Source: a virus
Direction: 5' to 3' (one strand)
IMG/VR virus record: IMGVR_UViG_3300044970_001933
Location: 1-39,549 of that record
DNA: 39,549 nt
Each line of letters begins with the position of its first letter. The first letter of the stretch is position 1. Shown here piece by piece: positions 16,100-24,787 of the stretch. The translations under genes were made by a program, and so were the position numbers. Below the pieces are notes generated by a model. It ran no database searches. It saw only the letters and a program-made list of their open reading frames with translations, and was not told the origin of the DNA.

Positions 16100-19000
16100 A
16101 TGTTTGTTAACGAAACACTAAAGACTCACTTTGAAACTTCATCAACAGTAAGACTTGAATCACTTGTTCTGGCTGAGTGGAACATGAATATGCCAGATAA
16201 TATTTTTAAGATTGGCAACTATAGATATAGGCCACAAGAGCCAGGAAGTCAGTACCATACTCTTTTGCAAAGTTTTGACCAAAGTGATTCAGGAAATTAT
16301 TACACTGGGGCACTTGAATCTTATACTATAGTTAACAGCGGACTGACGGATCAAGATGTTCCACAAGCATTTCTTTCTACAAAAGAAAAAAATAAACTTT
16401 TTTATTCTTTGCAAGATTGTTTAAATCCATTTAGACCGAGATCAGGAATAAATAAACCACTTTATTTTTCAGGTAAATACTTAGCAAACTCAGGGAAAAA
16501 CATTGCAGAAAGACCAAGATACTACATGCCCTCTAGGTATGATCAATTTAAGTATTGGACTTCATACAGAACAGAGTCAAATAAGGAATACGGAATTTCT
16601 AACACTAAAGTAGGAACAGAATTCTACATAGCAGACACAGCACCATTTGTTGTCTATAAAGAGGCTGTTCCCGCAAATAGAATTGTTGTTAAGATGCAAA
16701 CAAATACTGGAACAGTTGATCTAGGTCCTTTTCAAACCCCCACTGCATCTTTGCCAGACCCTTTGTATGGGGACCAAAATAAAACAACTCCAATAAAATG
16801 GAAAATTCAGTACCTAGACAACAATAACTGGGTTGACCTATATTCATTTGATCAGAATACCCTTAGAGATGATGGAACCGCTGCAATTAAATCAGACGGA
16901 TACGTTGAACTTCAGTATGGTTTAGATGTTCCGGAAAAATATAAAGATATATTTGTTTATGCAGAGAGTTTATCTAGTGCGACTTTGCTTCCAGGTCTGT
17001 CTATAACTGGATACACCTATCACGTTGTTGAAAATGATGGGGATGCAGGAACATTCTATATCTGGACTGGTTCAGAATATGAAACATTCCCAGCAACATA
17101 CGGATGGTCACTAGGCTCAGAGTCAATAAACAACAATATAGATTTTGTTACAGACTTTACTTCTCCATCTACCTACATTAACTATGAAAATGATTCAACT
17201 CTATACAGAGAGTTTTTATATATTAAGGGTTTAAGAATTGTTGTTGATACGATGAATAAGTTTGACTCAACCTTTGATTTAATTGAAATGTCTCCAAGGC
17301 TTGTAGCAAATATATCAGATAAAGTTGTTGACTACAAAGTAACCAAGGTTCTTTCTGATGTTGGCTCAACGTCTTTGCCAGTTGGACAACTCCTTGCATC
17401 AACTGGAGAATTAAATTTATTTGACGATGATCAATCTTTTAATTATGAAAATCCATCAAGTATAATTTATAAGTATATTAGAAAAAATATTAAATTTAAT
17501 TTTTATGAAAACATTCTAGATGTTGATGGTTTTAACTATTATGTTCCAATAAAAACTTTATATTCGGATGGAATCCCACAAGCAAATAACACTGGGGCAA
17601 GCATAAGTATAGGTCTTCGTGACTTTTATTTTTATTTTGAATCAATGACTGCTCCAAGACTGTTGCTTACAAATGTTTCACTGAGTTATGCAATTTCTGT
17701 TTTACTTGACTATGTTGGCTTTACTAACTATAGTTTTAAGAGATTAGAAAATGAAAGCGATCCAATAATTCCGTACTTTTTTGTTGCACCAGATCAAAAT
17801 GTTGCAGAGGTCTTAAATCAACTTGCAGTATCTACTCAAAGCGCAATGTTCTTTGATGAGTTTAACAATTTTATTGTAATGAGTAAAAACTATATGATGC
17901 CATCCAGCACAGATAGACAAACAGATTTTGTGTTGTCTGGAACAAATAATCAATCTTCTAGCGGAATAATAAACAATCAGTCCTCTGGAAAACTTCCTAA
18001 CATTTTACAGATATCATCAAAAGACAAAAACGTTTACAATGACGGACAGATAAACTATACAACTAGATATATCCAACGCTCTTATGGCTCAGTGCGCCAA
18101 GCAAGCCTTATAGACAAAGAGCAAACATGGATATACAAGCCTGTGCTTTTATGGGAAGTTGCTGGTACAGAACAGACAAAAACAGTAAACTCTGCTTCAT
18201 CAAACCAGAGCACCTACGTACTAGGAGCAATGCCGATTAATTCAGACTTATCTTCAAATCCTCCTCTTGTGGTAAACAATGCAATAACAAATAATATTTT
18301 TGATCTAGGAGAAAACGTTTTTTGGCTTACAAGATATAGAGGATATTTTTATTCTAATGGAGAAATCATTAAGTATGATGCGGCAGAATTTAATATAACT
18401 GGAACTGGAAATGTTTGGATATCAGATAATCAAGAATATCAAAAATACTTTGCATCCTTACCATTTAACGGAAAGATATATCCTACTGGACTAGTTCGCA
18501 TATATTCAAAGCCTTATTATGAAATAGTAGAAGGAACCACAAAGTTAAAAAATGGAGAAGTTGAGTCTCACGGTAGAGGACAATTTGGTACAAAAATAAC
18601 ACAGCACTCTGCTGGACTTCCATCGTATTGGTCAAATAATGATTATGTTCGTGCTTGTAGAATGAAGTCGCAATATTTATTTACAACGGAAATTAGTCCA
18701 ACTTTGCCTGCTACAGAAACAGGAGCCGCAGGAGTAGATAACGTTATATCAAAACAAACTACTAGAAATGGCGTGATTAAAAACTTTATGGCAGTTTCAA
18801 ATAAAACAGAAACTGATGTAAACCTATTTCAGGCAACACAAACTGGAACAATTCAGTCTTCTGCCTTAGTGATAAACGGTCCATCGTTTAAAACAAATGA
18901 AATTCCACTGAACTATATTTCTTATGTTTACAAAAACCTTGATAGCGCATATAAACATTTTGGAACAAGATTACGTATTGTTGGAAAAATAGAAAATAAC

Positions 19001-20404
19001 GTTGATCGCTTTCAAACGCCAATTGGATCAACATCTTATTATCAGGTAAATCCTTCAACCCCTAATCAAAACCCAACAATTGGCGGTGGTTCTGGCGGAC
19101 TAGCAGTAATGGTTAACCCTGAAACAAATAATGGATATTACTTTGAAGTTGTTGCATTAACTGAAAGTAACATTGAGTCATACTTAAATATTGATGAACA
19201 AGGACAAAGTTCAATTTCAATTAACAATGTTGTTTTTTATAAGATTAAAAAAGAAACAGGAACCTCAGAAGCAATACCAGTAAAACTTTGGGGTGGTCTT
19301 GCAAGCATACTTGTCGATGATGGACGATTCACGGGACAGTACAGAATGACAGGACAAGAAAATCCAACGGTATATGACCTATCTATTGAGTACGAAAATA
19401 TTGGCTCTACAAGAAGATTCTATCTTTACATTAACAATAAGTTAATTAGGGTGGTAGACGACACAGACCCTCTACCAATTTATAACAATATGGCACTGTT
19501 TACTCGTGGAGCATCACGCTGTATGTTTGAAAACATTTATGCAATATCTGAAAATTATTCACAAAATACTGTTTCAACAGTTGCAGAAAACATTTCAGAT
19601 GTATTTGGCCAAGACCAAATTAATACCAGTGACTCCTTTAGAAAATATGCCATGAGCGGAGTTGTTCAGGCAACGTATCTTTCTGGTATAAGCGCACAAC
19701 AACCACCAAAATATAATATGTATTTTGAAGAGTTTGGCACAATAATGAGAGAATGCTCATACTTTAATATTAAGTATGATCGTGCATACCCAGCCCTATA
19801 CGCTAAACTTTCTCCCACATTTAACAGAATCAAGGGATACACCCACTCTGGGTTTTATGCAGACTCTTACGGGGCAGAGTTTTTAGTTTTTAACTCTACA
19901 GATAAAGCATTAAGCCTAGACGAAACTAGTGGAAATTATTTAAGAATTCAAGGTGTAACATTTACACAAGATACAACTCATTCATTAACTGTAGATGAAT
20001 ATTATAATAAAAGAGGAAATCTTGCAGACCCAGAATTAAAAGGAACAACTCTTGTGTATTCTCCATTAGTTGAACAAGAAAAATATGACAAAATTAAGTT
20101 AAGTAGGCTAACGTATGGAAAAAATGAGTTTACAATTGATACACCTTATATTCAGACAGAAGATGATGCCAATTCTTTAATGGGATGGATTACAGATAAA
20201 TTAATGACTCCTAAAAAATCAATAGGATTAAACATTTTTGCAATACCAACTATTCAACTTGGAGACATTGTTACAATTGATTACAAAGACAATAACAACA
20301 TTGACATGGTTGCATCAGCAGATTCAAGGTTTGTTATTTATAACATAGAGTATTCAAGAGGATCAGATGGTCCATCCATGACGCTATATTTGAGTGAGGT
20401 GTAG
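16100..20404 (+). CDS. Large minor tail protein, probable tail hub with ConA-like insert
   Basis: At 1434 residues this is probably the central tail hub or fibre. The region at about residues 500-600 (DFYFYFESMTAPRLLLTNVS; VAPDQNVAEVLNQLAVSTQS) and the C-terminus (LGDIVTIDYKDNN followed by a VIYNIEYSRGSDGPSMTLYL stretch) resemble hub proteins of Gram-positive siphophages. Residues about 945-1155 look like a concanavalin/LamG-type sandwich (HFGTRLRIVGKI; FYLYINNKLIRVVDD; FENIYAIS), a likely sugar-binding insert. There is no transmembrane segment or peptidase motif. AGAGG precedes the ATG, which directly abuts the preceding stop. The tail role is firm; the exact position in the tail tip is inferred. 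Confidence 0.72.
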   Translation: MFVNETLKTHFETSSTVRLESLVLAEWNMNMPDNIFKIGNYRYRPQEPGSQYHTLLQSFDQSDSGNYYTGALESYTIVNSGLTDQDVPQAFLSTKEKNKLFYSLQDCLNPFRPRSGINKPLYFSGKYLANSGKNIAERPRYYMPSRYDQFKYWTSYRTESNKEYGISNTKVGTEFYIADTAPFVVYKEAVPANRIVVKMQTNTGTVDLGPFQTPTASLPDPLYGDQNKTTPIKWKIQYLDNNNWVDLYSFDQNTLRDDGTAAIKSDGYVELQYGLDVPEKYKDIFVYAESLSSATLLPGLSITGYTYHVVENDGDAGTFYIWTGSEYETFPATYGWSLGSESINNNIDFVTDFTSPSTYINYENDSTLYREFLYIKGLRIVVDTMNKFDSTFDLIEMSPRLVANISDKVVDYKVTKVLSDVGSTSLPVGQLLASTGELNLFDDDQSFNYENPSSIIYKYIRKNIKFNFYENILDVDGFNYYVPIKTLYSDGIPQANNTGASISIGLRDFYFYFESMTAPRLLLTNVSLSYAISVLLDYVGFTNYSFKRLENESDPIIPYFFVAPDQNVAEVLNQLAVSTQSAMFFDEFNNFIVMSKNYMMPSSTDRQTDFVLSGTNNQSSSGIINNQSSGKLPNILQISSKDKNVYNDGQINYTTRYIQRSYGSVRQASLIDKEQTWIYKPVLLWEVAGTEQTKTVNSASSNQSTYVLGAMPINSDLSSNPPLVVNNAITNNIFDLGENVFWLTRYRGYFYSNGEIIKYDAAEFNITGTGNVWISDNQEYQKYFASLPFNGKIYPTGLVRIYSKPYYEIVEGTTKLKNGEVESHGRGQFGTKITQHSAGLPSYWSNNDYVRACRMKSQYLFTTEISPTLPATETGAAGVDNVISKQTTRNGVIKNFMAVSNKTETDVNLFQATQTGTIQSSALVINGPSFKTNEIPLNYISYVYKNLDSAYKHFGTRLRIVGKIENNVDRFQTPIGSTSYYQVNPSTPNQNPTIGGGSGGLAVMVNPETNNGYYFEVVALTESNIESYLNIDEQGQSSISINNVVFYKIKKETGTSEAIPVKLWGGLASILVDDGRFTGQYRMTGQENPTVYDLSIEYENIGSTRRFYLYINNKLIRVVDDTDPLPIYNNMALFTRGASRCMFENIYAISENYSQNTVSTVAENISDVFGQDQINTSDSFRKYAMSGVVQATYLSGISAQQPPKYNMYFEEFGTIMRECSYFNIKYDRAYPALYAKLSPTFNRIKGYTHSGFYADSYGAEFLVFNSTDKALSLDETSGNYLRIQGVTFTQDTTHSLTVDEYYNKRGNLADPELKGTTLVYSPLVEQEKYDKIKLSRLTYGKNEFTIDTPYIQTEDDANSLMGWITDKLMTPKKSIGLNIFAIPTIQLGDIVTIDYKDNNNIDMVASADSRFVIYNIEYSRGSDGPSMTLYLSEV

Positions 20405-20405
20405 A

Positions 20406-21254
20406 ATGAGATATTACGGAGTCGTGCATGATGGTGGCGGATATGTACCTGATGAAGTAGATGCAAAAGCCAAAAAACTTGCCGACATGAAAGCAAAGCG
20501 AGAAGCAGAACTTGCTGAAAAGTCAAGAATTCGCAGAGAAGCCGCAGGCCTTTCTACTGACACTGGTTTCTGGGCTGATAGGAATCGTGCAGTCACCGAT
20601 GTTAAAAATGCTCTTGCCGCTGTTGAAGCAGACACAGGAGTAGAGGAAGCGCTAGCAATCATTGCAGCACAGCAAGCCCTTGAGGCTGCGAGAGATGCGG
20701 CTCCAGTAAGAAACATAGTTGCACAAAATCAATCTGCGCCAGGCCCAGTTTACGCTGTTCCGTTAACCCCAGCCCCAGTAACATATGCTGAGTCTTCAAT
20801 AGCAAAAACGGAAACAGTGGCAATAAAAACAGCAACACCAGATATTATTTTATTTGATGATTCTGCAATACCAGTACAACTAATGCAAGATCTTTTATTT
20901 GAAGATATCGGCGGACAAGAATTAATCAACATATCAAGGACTGACACTATAAATGGACAAAACATTATATATCAGCCAATTAAAAATATTAACTCTATCA
21001 ATCAAGAGTATAATCCAGGAAACATTCTTGGTCTTCAAAAAACATCAGACAAGTATTTTTCTGGATATGCAATTAAACTTGAAGAGCGTGTCCCAAAAGT
21101 AAGTAACTCTTTAGATGGAAACCCCGTTTACTTAGATTCTAATGGCAACTTAGTCGTTGACAGTATTAACTTAAATGCTGATGAGCAGGTTGAGATTCAA
21201 ATCACCGTAAGTGGTACAATATATGAAATAGAACTTGGAGAAATCATCTCATGA
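20406..21254 (+). CDS. Minor tail protein with N-terminal charged helix
   Basis: The protein has 282 residues. I start it at the ATG at 20406, one base after the hub stop; an upstream GTG at 20394 would add four residues and overlap the hub. Residues about 20-100 are highly charged and Ala-rich (AKAKKLADMKAKREAELAEK), a likely coiled coil that may trimerise a fibre. A Pro/Ala linker (about 105-135) leads to a beta-rich C-terminal half (IPVQLMQDLLFEDIGGQELI; VEIQITVSGTIYEIEL). I do not recognise the family. The context between hub and fibre-like genes says virion tail protein. Confidence 0.55.
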   Translation: MRYYGVVHDGGGYVPDEVDAKAKKLADMKAKREAELAEKSRIRREAAGLSTDTGFWADRNRAVTDVKNALAAVEADTGVEEALAIIAAQQALEAARDAAPVRNIVAQNQSAPGPVYAVPLTPAPVTYAESSIAKTETVAIKTATPDIILFDDSAIPVQLMQDLLFEDIGGQELINISRTDTINGQNIIYQPIKNINSINQEYNPGNILGLQKTSDKYFSGYAIKLEERVPKVSNSLDGNPVYLDSNGNLVVDSINLNADEQVEIQITVSGTIYEIELGEIIS

Positions 21255-22591
21255 TAACTAATACTGGTAAGGAAATTATTGCTAAGTACATGCTTGGCCA
21301 AGCACCCGCCTTTGCCTCCTATTTGGCCGTTGGTTGCGGTTCTAAGCCACTTTTAGACGCTGACCCATATGGAGACTACTCCGACAAGACAAGCCTTGAT
21401 TTTGAGATGTTTCGTGTTCCAATTTCTTCAAGGGGATTTGTAAATGAAAATGGAATATCAAAGTTAGTATTAACAGCAGAACTTCCTACAGAAGAAAGAT
21501 ATGAAATTTCTGAAATAGGATTATATTCGGCTGGATTAAACTCCGCAGCAGGTGCCTACGATAGCAAAACAATTCTTGCATTTTCTCAAACAGAAAATTG
21601 GCAACACCATACATTAACACAGGTTAGTACAATCCCAACAATTACTGAGCCATTAGATGATCCGCTTGATGACAACAATATAGCAACAACAGAAGCAGTA
21701 TTTCAAACAAACGCAGACAATAGTATTTTTTACAAAACAACTCGTGCAGAAAGATACGAAAGATGTAGGTTTTTAAATAACGTAATTATTATTAATGGAG
21801 AAGAATCTAATCTAGCAAAAAGTGTTTCTTTAACAACTGTTGCAGGAAACGGAACCAGAATTACCTATACAACTTCAAAGGACCATAACCTAAAGGTTGG
21901 AGACTCTGTAACCGTAACAGGGGTTAACCCCGTAAACTATAACATCACTGGTTTAGTAAACACCATTCCGTCAACTACAACTTTTACAATCTTAAGTAAC
22001 CAGGTTGGAACTTATGTTTCTGGTGGATCAACAACTGTTTCACATTTCTATATTGAAAGTGGTTCAAACCATATTCACCTACAGGGAACAGTGGTTGATT
22101 TTTCCAAAAACTCTCCAATTGATGAATTAAAGTTGGCATTCTCTGTAATTAATAAAGATGGTACTTCTACTGCAGCACCAGACACCGTTAGAGTTTTGGT
22201 TGAGTTTGCTTCATCTGATAATATTGATGGAGAATACGCAAGATTTGAGGCAAACATTGTTAAGGGCACTAGTGCTGGACAATATGACTTATTAAATAAT
22301 CGTTACTGCCTTGTAACAAAACAACTTCAGGAATTATATACAACCCCTAACTTCACCTGGGACTCTGTAGCGGTCATTAAGATATATGCCTCTACCTTTG
22401 TCGGTAGTTCATTGTCCGACAATTTTTATGTTGCTCTTGACTCTTTACGCTTAGAGAATGTTTCTTCTATAAATCCACTTTATGGACTAACAGGATATTC
22501 TGTTATTAAAAATACAGATGCTTCAACAATTATTAAATCCCCAAATACAACAAACTATATTGAGTTTAGATTTTCAATAGGTGTTTCATAA
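21251..22591 (+). CDS. Tail fibre / receptor-binding-like protein with inserted module
   Basis: The protein has 446 residues. The N-terminal part (residues 1-120; GKEIIAKYMLGQAPAFASYL followed by YEISEIGLYSAGL) resembles the attachment domain of tail fibre proteins. Residues about 192-262 look like a separate small beta module (VAGNGTRITYTTSKDHNLKV; VPSTTTFTIL-like strands ending GTYVSGGSTT) of a type that recurs in phage tail proteins. The C-terminal part is a beta sandwich (FYIESGSNHIHLQGTVVDF). Its ATG overlaps the upstream stop (ATGA), with GGAGAA as ribosome site. It may recognise host surface glycans, by inference from place and fold. Confidence 0.6.
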   Translation: MITNTGKEIIAKYMLGQAPAFASYLAVGCGSKPLLDADPYGDYSDKTSLDFEMFRVPISSRGFVNENGISKLVLTAELPTEERYEISEIGLYSAGLNSAAGAYDSKTILAFSQTENWQHHTLTQVSTIPTITEPLDDPLDDNNIATTEAVFQTNADNSIFYKTTRAERYERCRFLNNVIIINGEESNLAKSVSLTTVAGNGTRITYTTSKDHNLKVGDSVTVTGVNPVNYNITGLVNTIPSTTTFTILSNQVGTYVSGGSTTVSHFYIESGSNHIHLQGTVVDFSKNSPIDELKLAFSVINKDGTSTAAPDTVRVLVEFASSDNIDGEYARFEANIVKGTSAGQYDLLNNRYCLVTKQLQELYTTPNFTWDSVAVIKIYASTFVGSSLSDNFYVALDSLRLENVSSINPLYGLTGYSVIKNTDASTIIKSPNTTNYIEFRFSIGVS

Positions 22592-23091
22592 TGGCCGACA
22601 TTGGTATTAAGAAGTCCATTGTCCCTTCTAACGAACTCCCTGCAATCAATCCTATTCTAGAAGGATATAAGGTTAGATATAGAATCGTATCTGAAGACAA
22701 GAACAGAACGTCTCACTGGTCACCATCTTATTTAATTACTCCAGACTTTACATATACTCCTGGAACTATAACATGCAACACTAGTGGCGGAATTGCAACG
22801 GTAGTATGGAACGATGTTGATATATATAAAGGAACCAAGTACGTAAGAACAGCAACAGATTATGATATTTGGGTAAAATGGGATAGATCAGATGGTGGAG
22901 ATTGGTTATATAGAAGTCGTGTTGCTAACACTAGCGTGTCCTTGTTAGTTCCTTCAGAATACAAAATAAATGGAGTAGTACAATCACAAACTCCAAACAA
23001 GTTAACAGTTGAGATTTACCTAAAGGGTGACCCCATCACAAGAGATACAACATTTTTGCGGGTGTATAATCCTGCACACTATAACGTTTAA
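22591..23091 (+). CDS. Minor tail protein, Ig/FN3-like
   Basis: This 166-residue protein is almost entirely beta-prone, with a layout like an Ig or fibronectin-III sandwich (GYKVRYRIVSEDKNRTSHWS; TATDYDIWVKWDRSDGGDWL; NKLTVEIYLKGDP). Such domains are common accessory parts of tail fibres and bind cell-surface carbohydrate weakly. The ATG overlaps the preceding stop (TAATG). I do not recognise a named family. It is assigned to the tail by its place in the run of coupled tail genes. Confidence 0.5.
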   Translation: MADIGIKKSIVPSNELPAINPILEGYKVRYRIVSEDKNRTSHWSPSYLITPDFTYTPGTITCNTSGGIATVVWNDVDIYKGTKYVRTATDYDIWVKWDRSDGGDWLYRSRVANTSVSLLVPSEYKINGVVQSQTPNKLTVEIYLKGDPITRDTTFLRVYNPAHYNV

Positions 23092-23109
23092 TGATATAAT
23101 GGAGAGATA
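23092..23109 (+). promoter_or_regulatory. Extended -10 box and short leader before the last tail gene
   Basis: TGATATAAT (23092-23100) is a perfect extended -10, nine bases before the ATG at 23110. GGAGAG (23101-23106) could act as ribosome site on a read-through transcript, but a start near 23107 would give an almost leaderless message. I see no -35 at normal spacing. Confidence 0.45.
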
Positions 23110-23550
23110 ATGGCTAAAGTACCACTACCCGAAAGAGGGCAACCACTAGATGTAACATACATCTATCAATTGGCTGAGACAGTTAATGAACTGGCTACTC
23201 AGGTTTCTTCTGCTACATACAATTACACAACAATAAATAATGGATCATCTGGCGCCCAGAGCGTTAAAACATCAGAAACAAAAATTGTTGGTGGGTATGT
23301 TCAAGTTGCAAATAATACAACCGTAAATGCATCGTCAGAGGTTTCATTTTCTTATACCTTTGATGATTTCAAGTATTCACCGATAGTATCAGCAACACCC
23401 TACAATATTGGAAATACCCCTGCTGGACAAAATGTCTCTGTTATTTTAAAAACAGTTACAACCAGCAAAGTTGAAGGTGTTGTAAGATTTAATGCATCTG
23501 GAAATTTATCTTTGGCTGTACATCTAATCATTATTGGCATACCAAACTAA
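23110..23550 (+). CDS. Probable virion tail protein
   Basis: The protein has 146 residues. The opening (PLPERGQPLDVTYIYQLAET) and a helix to about residue 35 look like a short trimerising stalk. A Ser/Gly/Thr link follows, then a compact beta domain (TVNASSEVSFSYTFDDFKYS; LSLAVHLIIIGIPN at the end). This is a common layout for short tail tip or fibre heads. It is the last gene of the tail run. The family is not named to my knowledge. The start is supported by GGAGAG just upstream. Confidence 0.5.
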   Translation: MAKVPLPERGQPLDVTYIYQLAETVNELATQVSSATYNYTTINNGSSGAQSVKTSETKIVGGYVQVANNTTVNASSEVSFSYTFDDFKYSPIVSATPYNIGNTPAGQNVSVILKTVTTSKVEGVVRFNASGNLSLAVHLIIIGIPN

Positions 23551-23562
23551 TAGAAAAAATGG

Positions 23563-23763
23563 GTGGAGAAGTTGATTAGTTGCAAAAAGTGCAATGGAAG
23601 AGTTTTTATTGATAGACAATTTACATCTATTCTTCACATTGAAACTTACTGTGTACGTTGTGGGAAAAGAGAATTCTATCATCCCCCGCAAGATAGTAGG
23701 GAGGGCAGATGGCTACTGCTAAACGAAAAATACAGAGCGAAGAATACAATAACGAGTCTGTAA
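23563..23763 (+). CDS. Small zinc-ribbon protein
   Basis: This 66-residue protein has two CxxC knuckles (C7-x2-C10 and C30-x2-C33), which make a zinc ribbon. The start is uncertain: GTG at 23563 keeps the full frame, while TTG at 23572 sits better behind GGGTGGAG. Its last 55 bases overlap the next gene in another frame, a longer overlap than any other here. It is probably a DNA- or RNA-binding or adaptor protein at the start of the DNA-metabolism block. No function can be given from sequence. Confidence 0.55.
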   Translation: MEKLISCKKCNGRVFIDRQFTSILHIETYCVRCGKREFYHPPQDSREGRWLLLNEKYRAKNTITSL

Positions 23764-24251
23764 TAAAAGGAAACCAGAAGATTTGGTTTTTAAATAATGA
23801 CTTAGTTAGAATACACCACAGTTCAAGATCAACTGGCATGGTTTCTTTTTATAATATTACAAAAGATAGACTTGAAACTTGTCTTCGTACAGACTTTCGT
23901 CGTAACAGAGAAAGAGCCTACACCATAGCAGAAACTTCGGTACTTGTCAATAGACATCGCAAGTATATGCCAAGACTAATTAAATCAGGAATAATTCCTG
24001 CTCCAACAGGATCAAGTTTTGGAGGAAAGACAGGATTTCAAATTAGGGCATACTATTCAGAATCTAAAGTTAAAGAGATCCGTGCTATACTTGCAAGTAT
24101 ACATATAGGACAACCAAGAAAAGATGGACTAATAACAAATAACATGACTCCTACTACGCAAGAGTTGACAAGGCGTATGGGAGACGGTATACTTACATAT
24201 ACAAAGACAGAAGATGGAAGATTTATTCCAACTTGGTCAGAGAGCATTTAA
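23709..24251 (+). CDS. Putative helix-turn-helix DNA-binding protein
   Basis: The protein has 180 residues. Residues about 70-110 (YTIAETSVLVNRHRKYMPRL, then IKSGIIPAP) resemble a MerR/excisionase-type winged helix: a helix-turn-helix followed by a wing with conserved Arg and Pro. The N-terminal part (WFLNNDLVRIHHSSRSTGMV) is beta-like, and the C-terminus is helix plus a short beta end. A very strong ribosome site (GGGAGGG) precedes the ATG, although it lies inside the zinc-ribbon gene. It may regulate the switch to replication genes or mark origin DNA; this is inference from place at the head of the block. Confidence 0.5.
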   Translation: MATAKRKIQSEEYNNESVIKGNQKIWFLNNDLVRIHHSSRSTGMVSFYNITKDRLETCLRTDFRRNRERAYTIAETSVLVNRHRKYMPRLIKSGIIPAPTGSSFGGKTGFQIRAYYSESKVKEIRAILASIHIGQPRKDGLITNNMTPTTQELTRRMGDGILTYTKTEDGRFIPTWSESI

Positions 24252-24269
24252 AATAAGAATGGGTGGACA

Positions 24270-24479
24270 ATGGAAAACGATTCAACAAAAGTAAACGTAA
24301 CTCTTGGATATACTCTTAACCTGGGAAATTTCCAGTCACTAAGACTTGATCTAGGCGTTATTGATAGTAAGCGTGATGGTGAAACAACAGAGCAGGCTTT
24401 TGATCGTGTCTATAAGTTTGTAGAAGATAAACTTACAGATAAGATTAAAGAAGCACAAGAAGAGGCTTCTGAAGGATAA
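24270..24479 (+). CDS. Small conserved phage protein of unknown function
   Basis: The protein has 69 residues. A beta hairpin (KVNVTLGYTLNLGNFQSLRL) leads to a conserved-looking turn (GVIDSKRDGETTEQAFDRVY) and a C-terminal helix. I recognise the pattern as a small phage protein type near replication genes but know no function. The upstream GGGTGGA is an unusual ribosome site. Its stop overlaps the next ATG by one base. Confidence 0.55.
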   Translation: MENDSTKVNVTLGYTLNLGNFQSLRLDLGVIDSKRDGETTEQAFDRVYKFVEDKLTDKIKEAQEEASEG

Positions 24480-24787
24480 TGGCAGACCGCAAAGACAGAA
24501 TGGCTTTGCTCAGTCGCTACAACAAATTTTATACACAACGCTATGAGCGTAAGTCTAATATCAATTTAAATGTTGAGCAGTGGGCAGCAGATGCTCTCGT
24601 AGAATCATATGGCATTTCGCAGTGTTATGATTTGCTAGAGTATTACTTTAGTATCGCACAAGATCCCACATGGAATTACTTTGCTTATAATGCAGAAAAA
24701 ATTCTTAATGGTAAACTAGAAGTACAAGAAGACATTAAACAAAGAGCAGAATTAAGAAAAAAGGCAAAGGAGTGGCTGAGTGAATAA
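24479..24787 (+). CDS. Small helical protein before DnaB, possible helicase partner
   Basis: The protein has 102 residues, mostly helical: MALLSRYNKFYTQRYERK, then VEQWAADALVESYGISQCYD, and a charged C-terminal helix. It overlaps the helicase start by 8 bases, so the two are made together. Small helical proteins just before a phage DnaB are often helicase loaders, but this one lacks an ATPase motif. A loader or adaptor role is inference from place alone. Confidence 0.5.
   Translation: MADRKDRMALLSRYNKFYTQRYERKSNINLNVEQWAADALVESYGISQCYDLLEYYFSIAQDPTWNYFAYNAEKILNGKLEVQEDIKQRAELRKKAKEWLSE

Noticed and set aside
23065-23070. TATAAT inside the end of the Ig-like tail gene
   Set aside because: It has no TG extension or -35. 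The TGATATAAT nearer the next gene is the better candidate.
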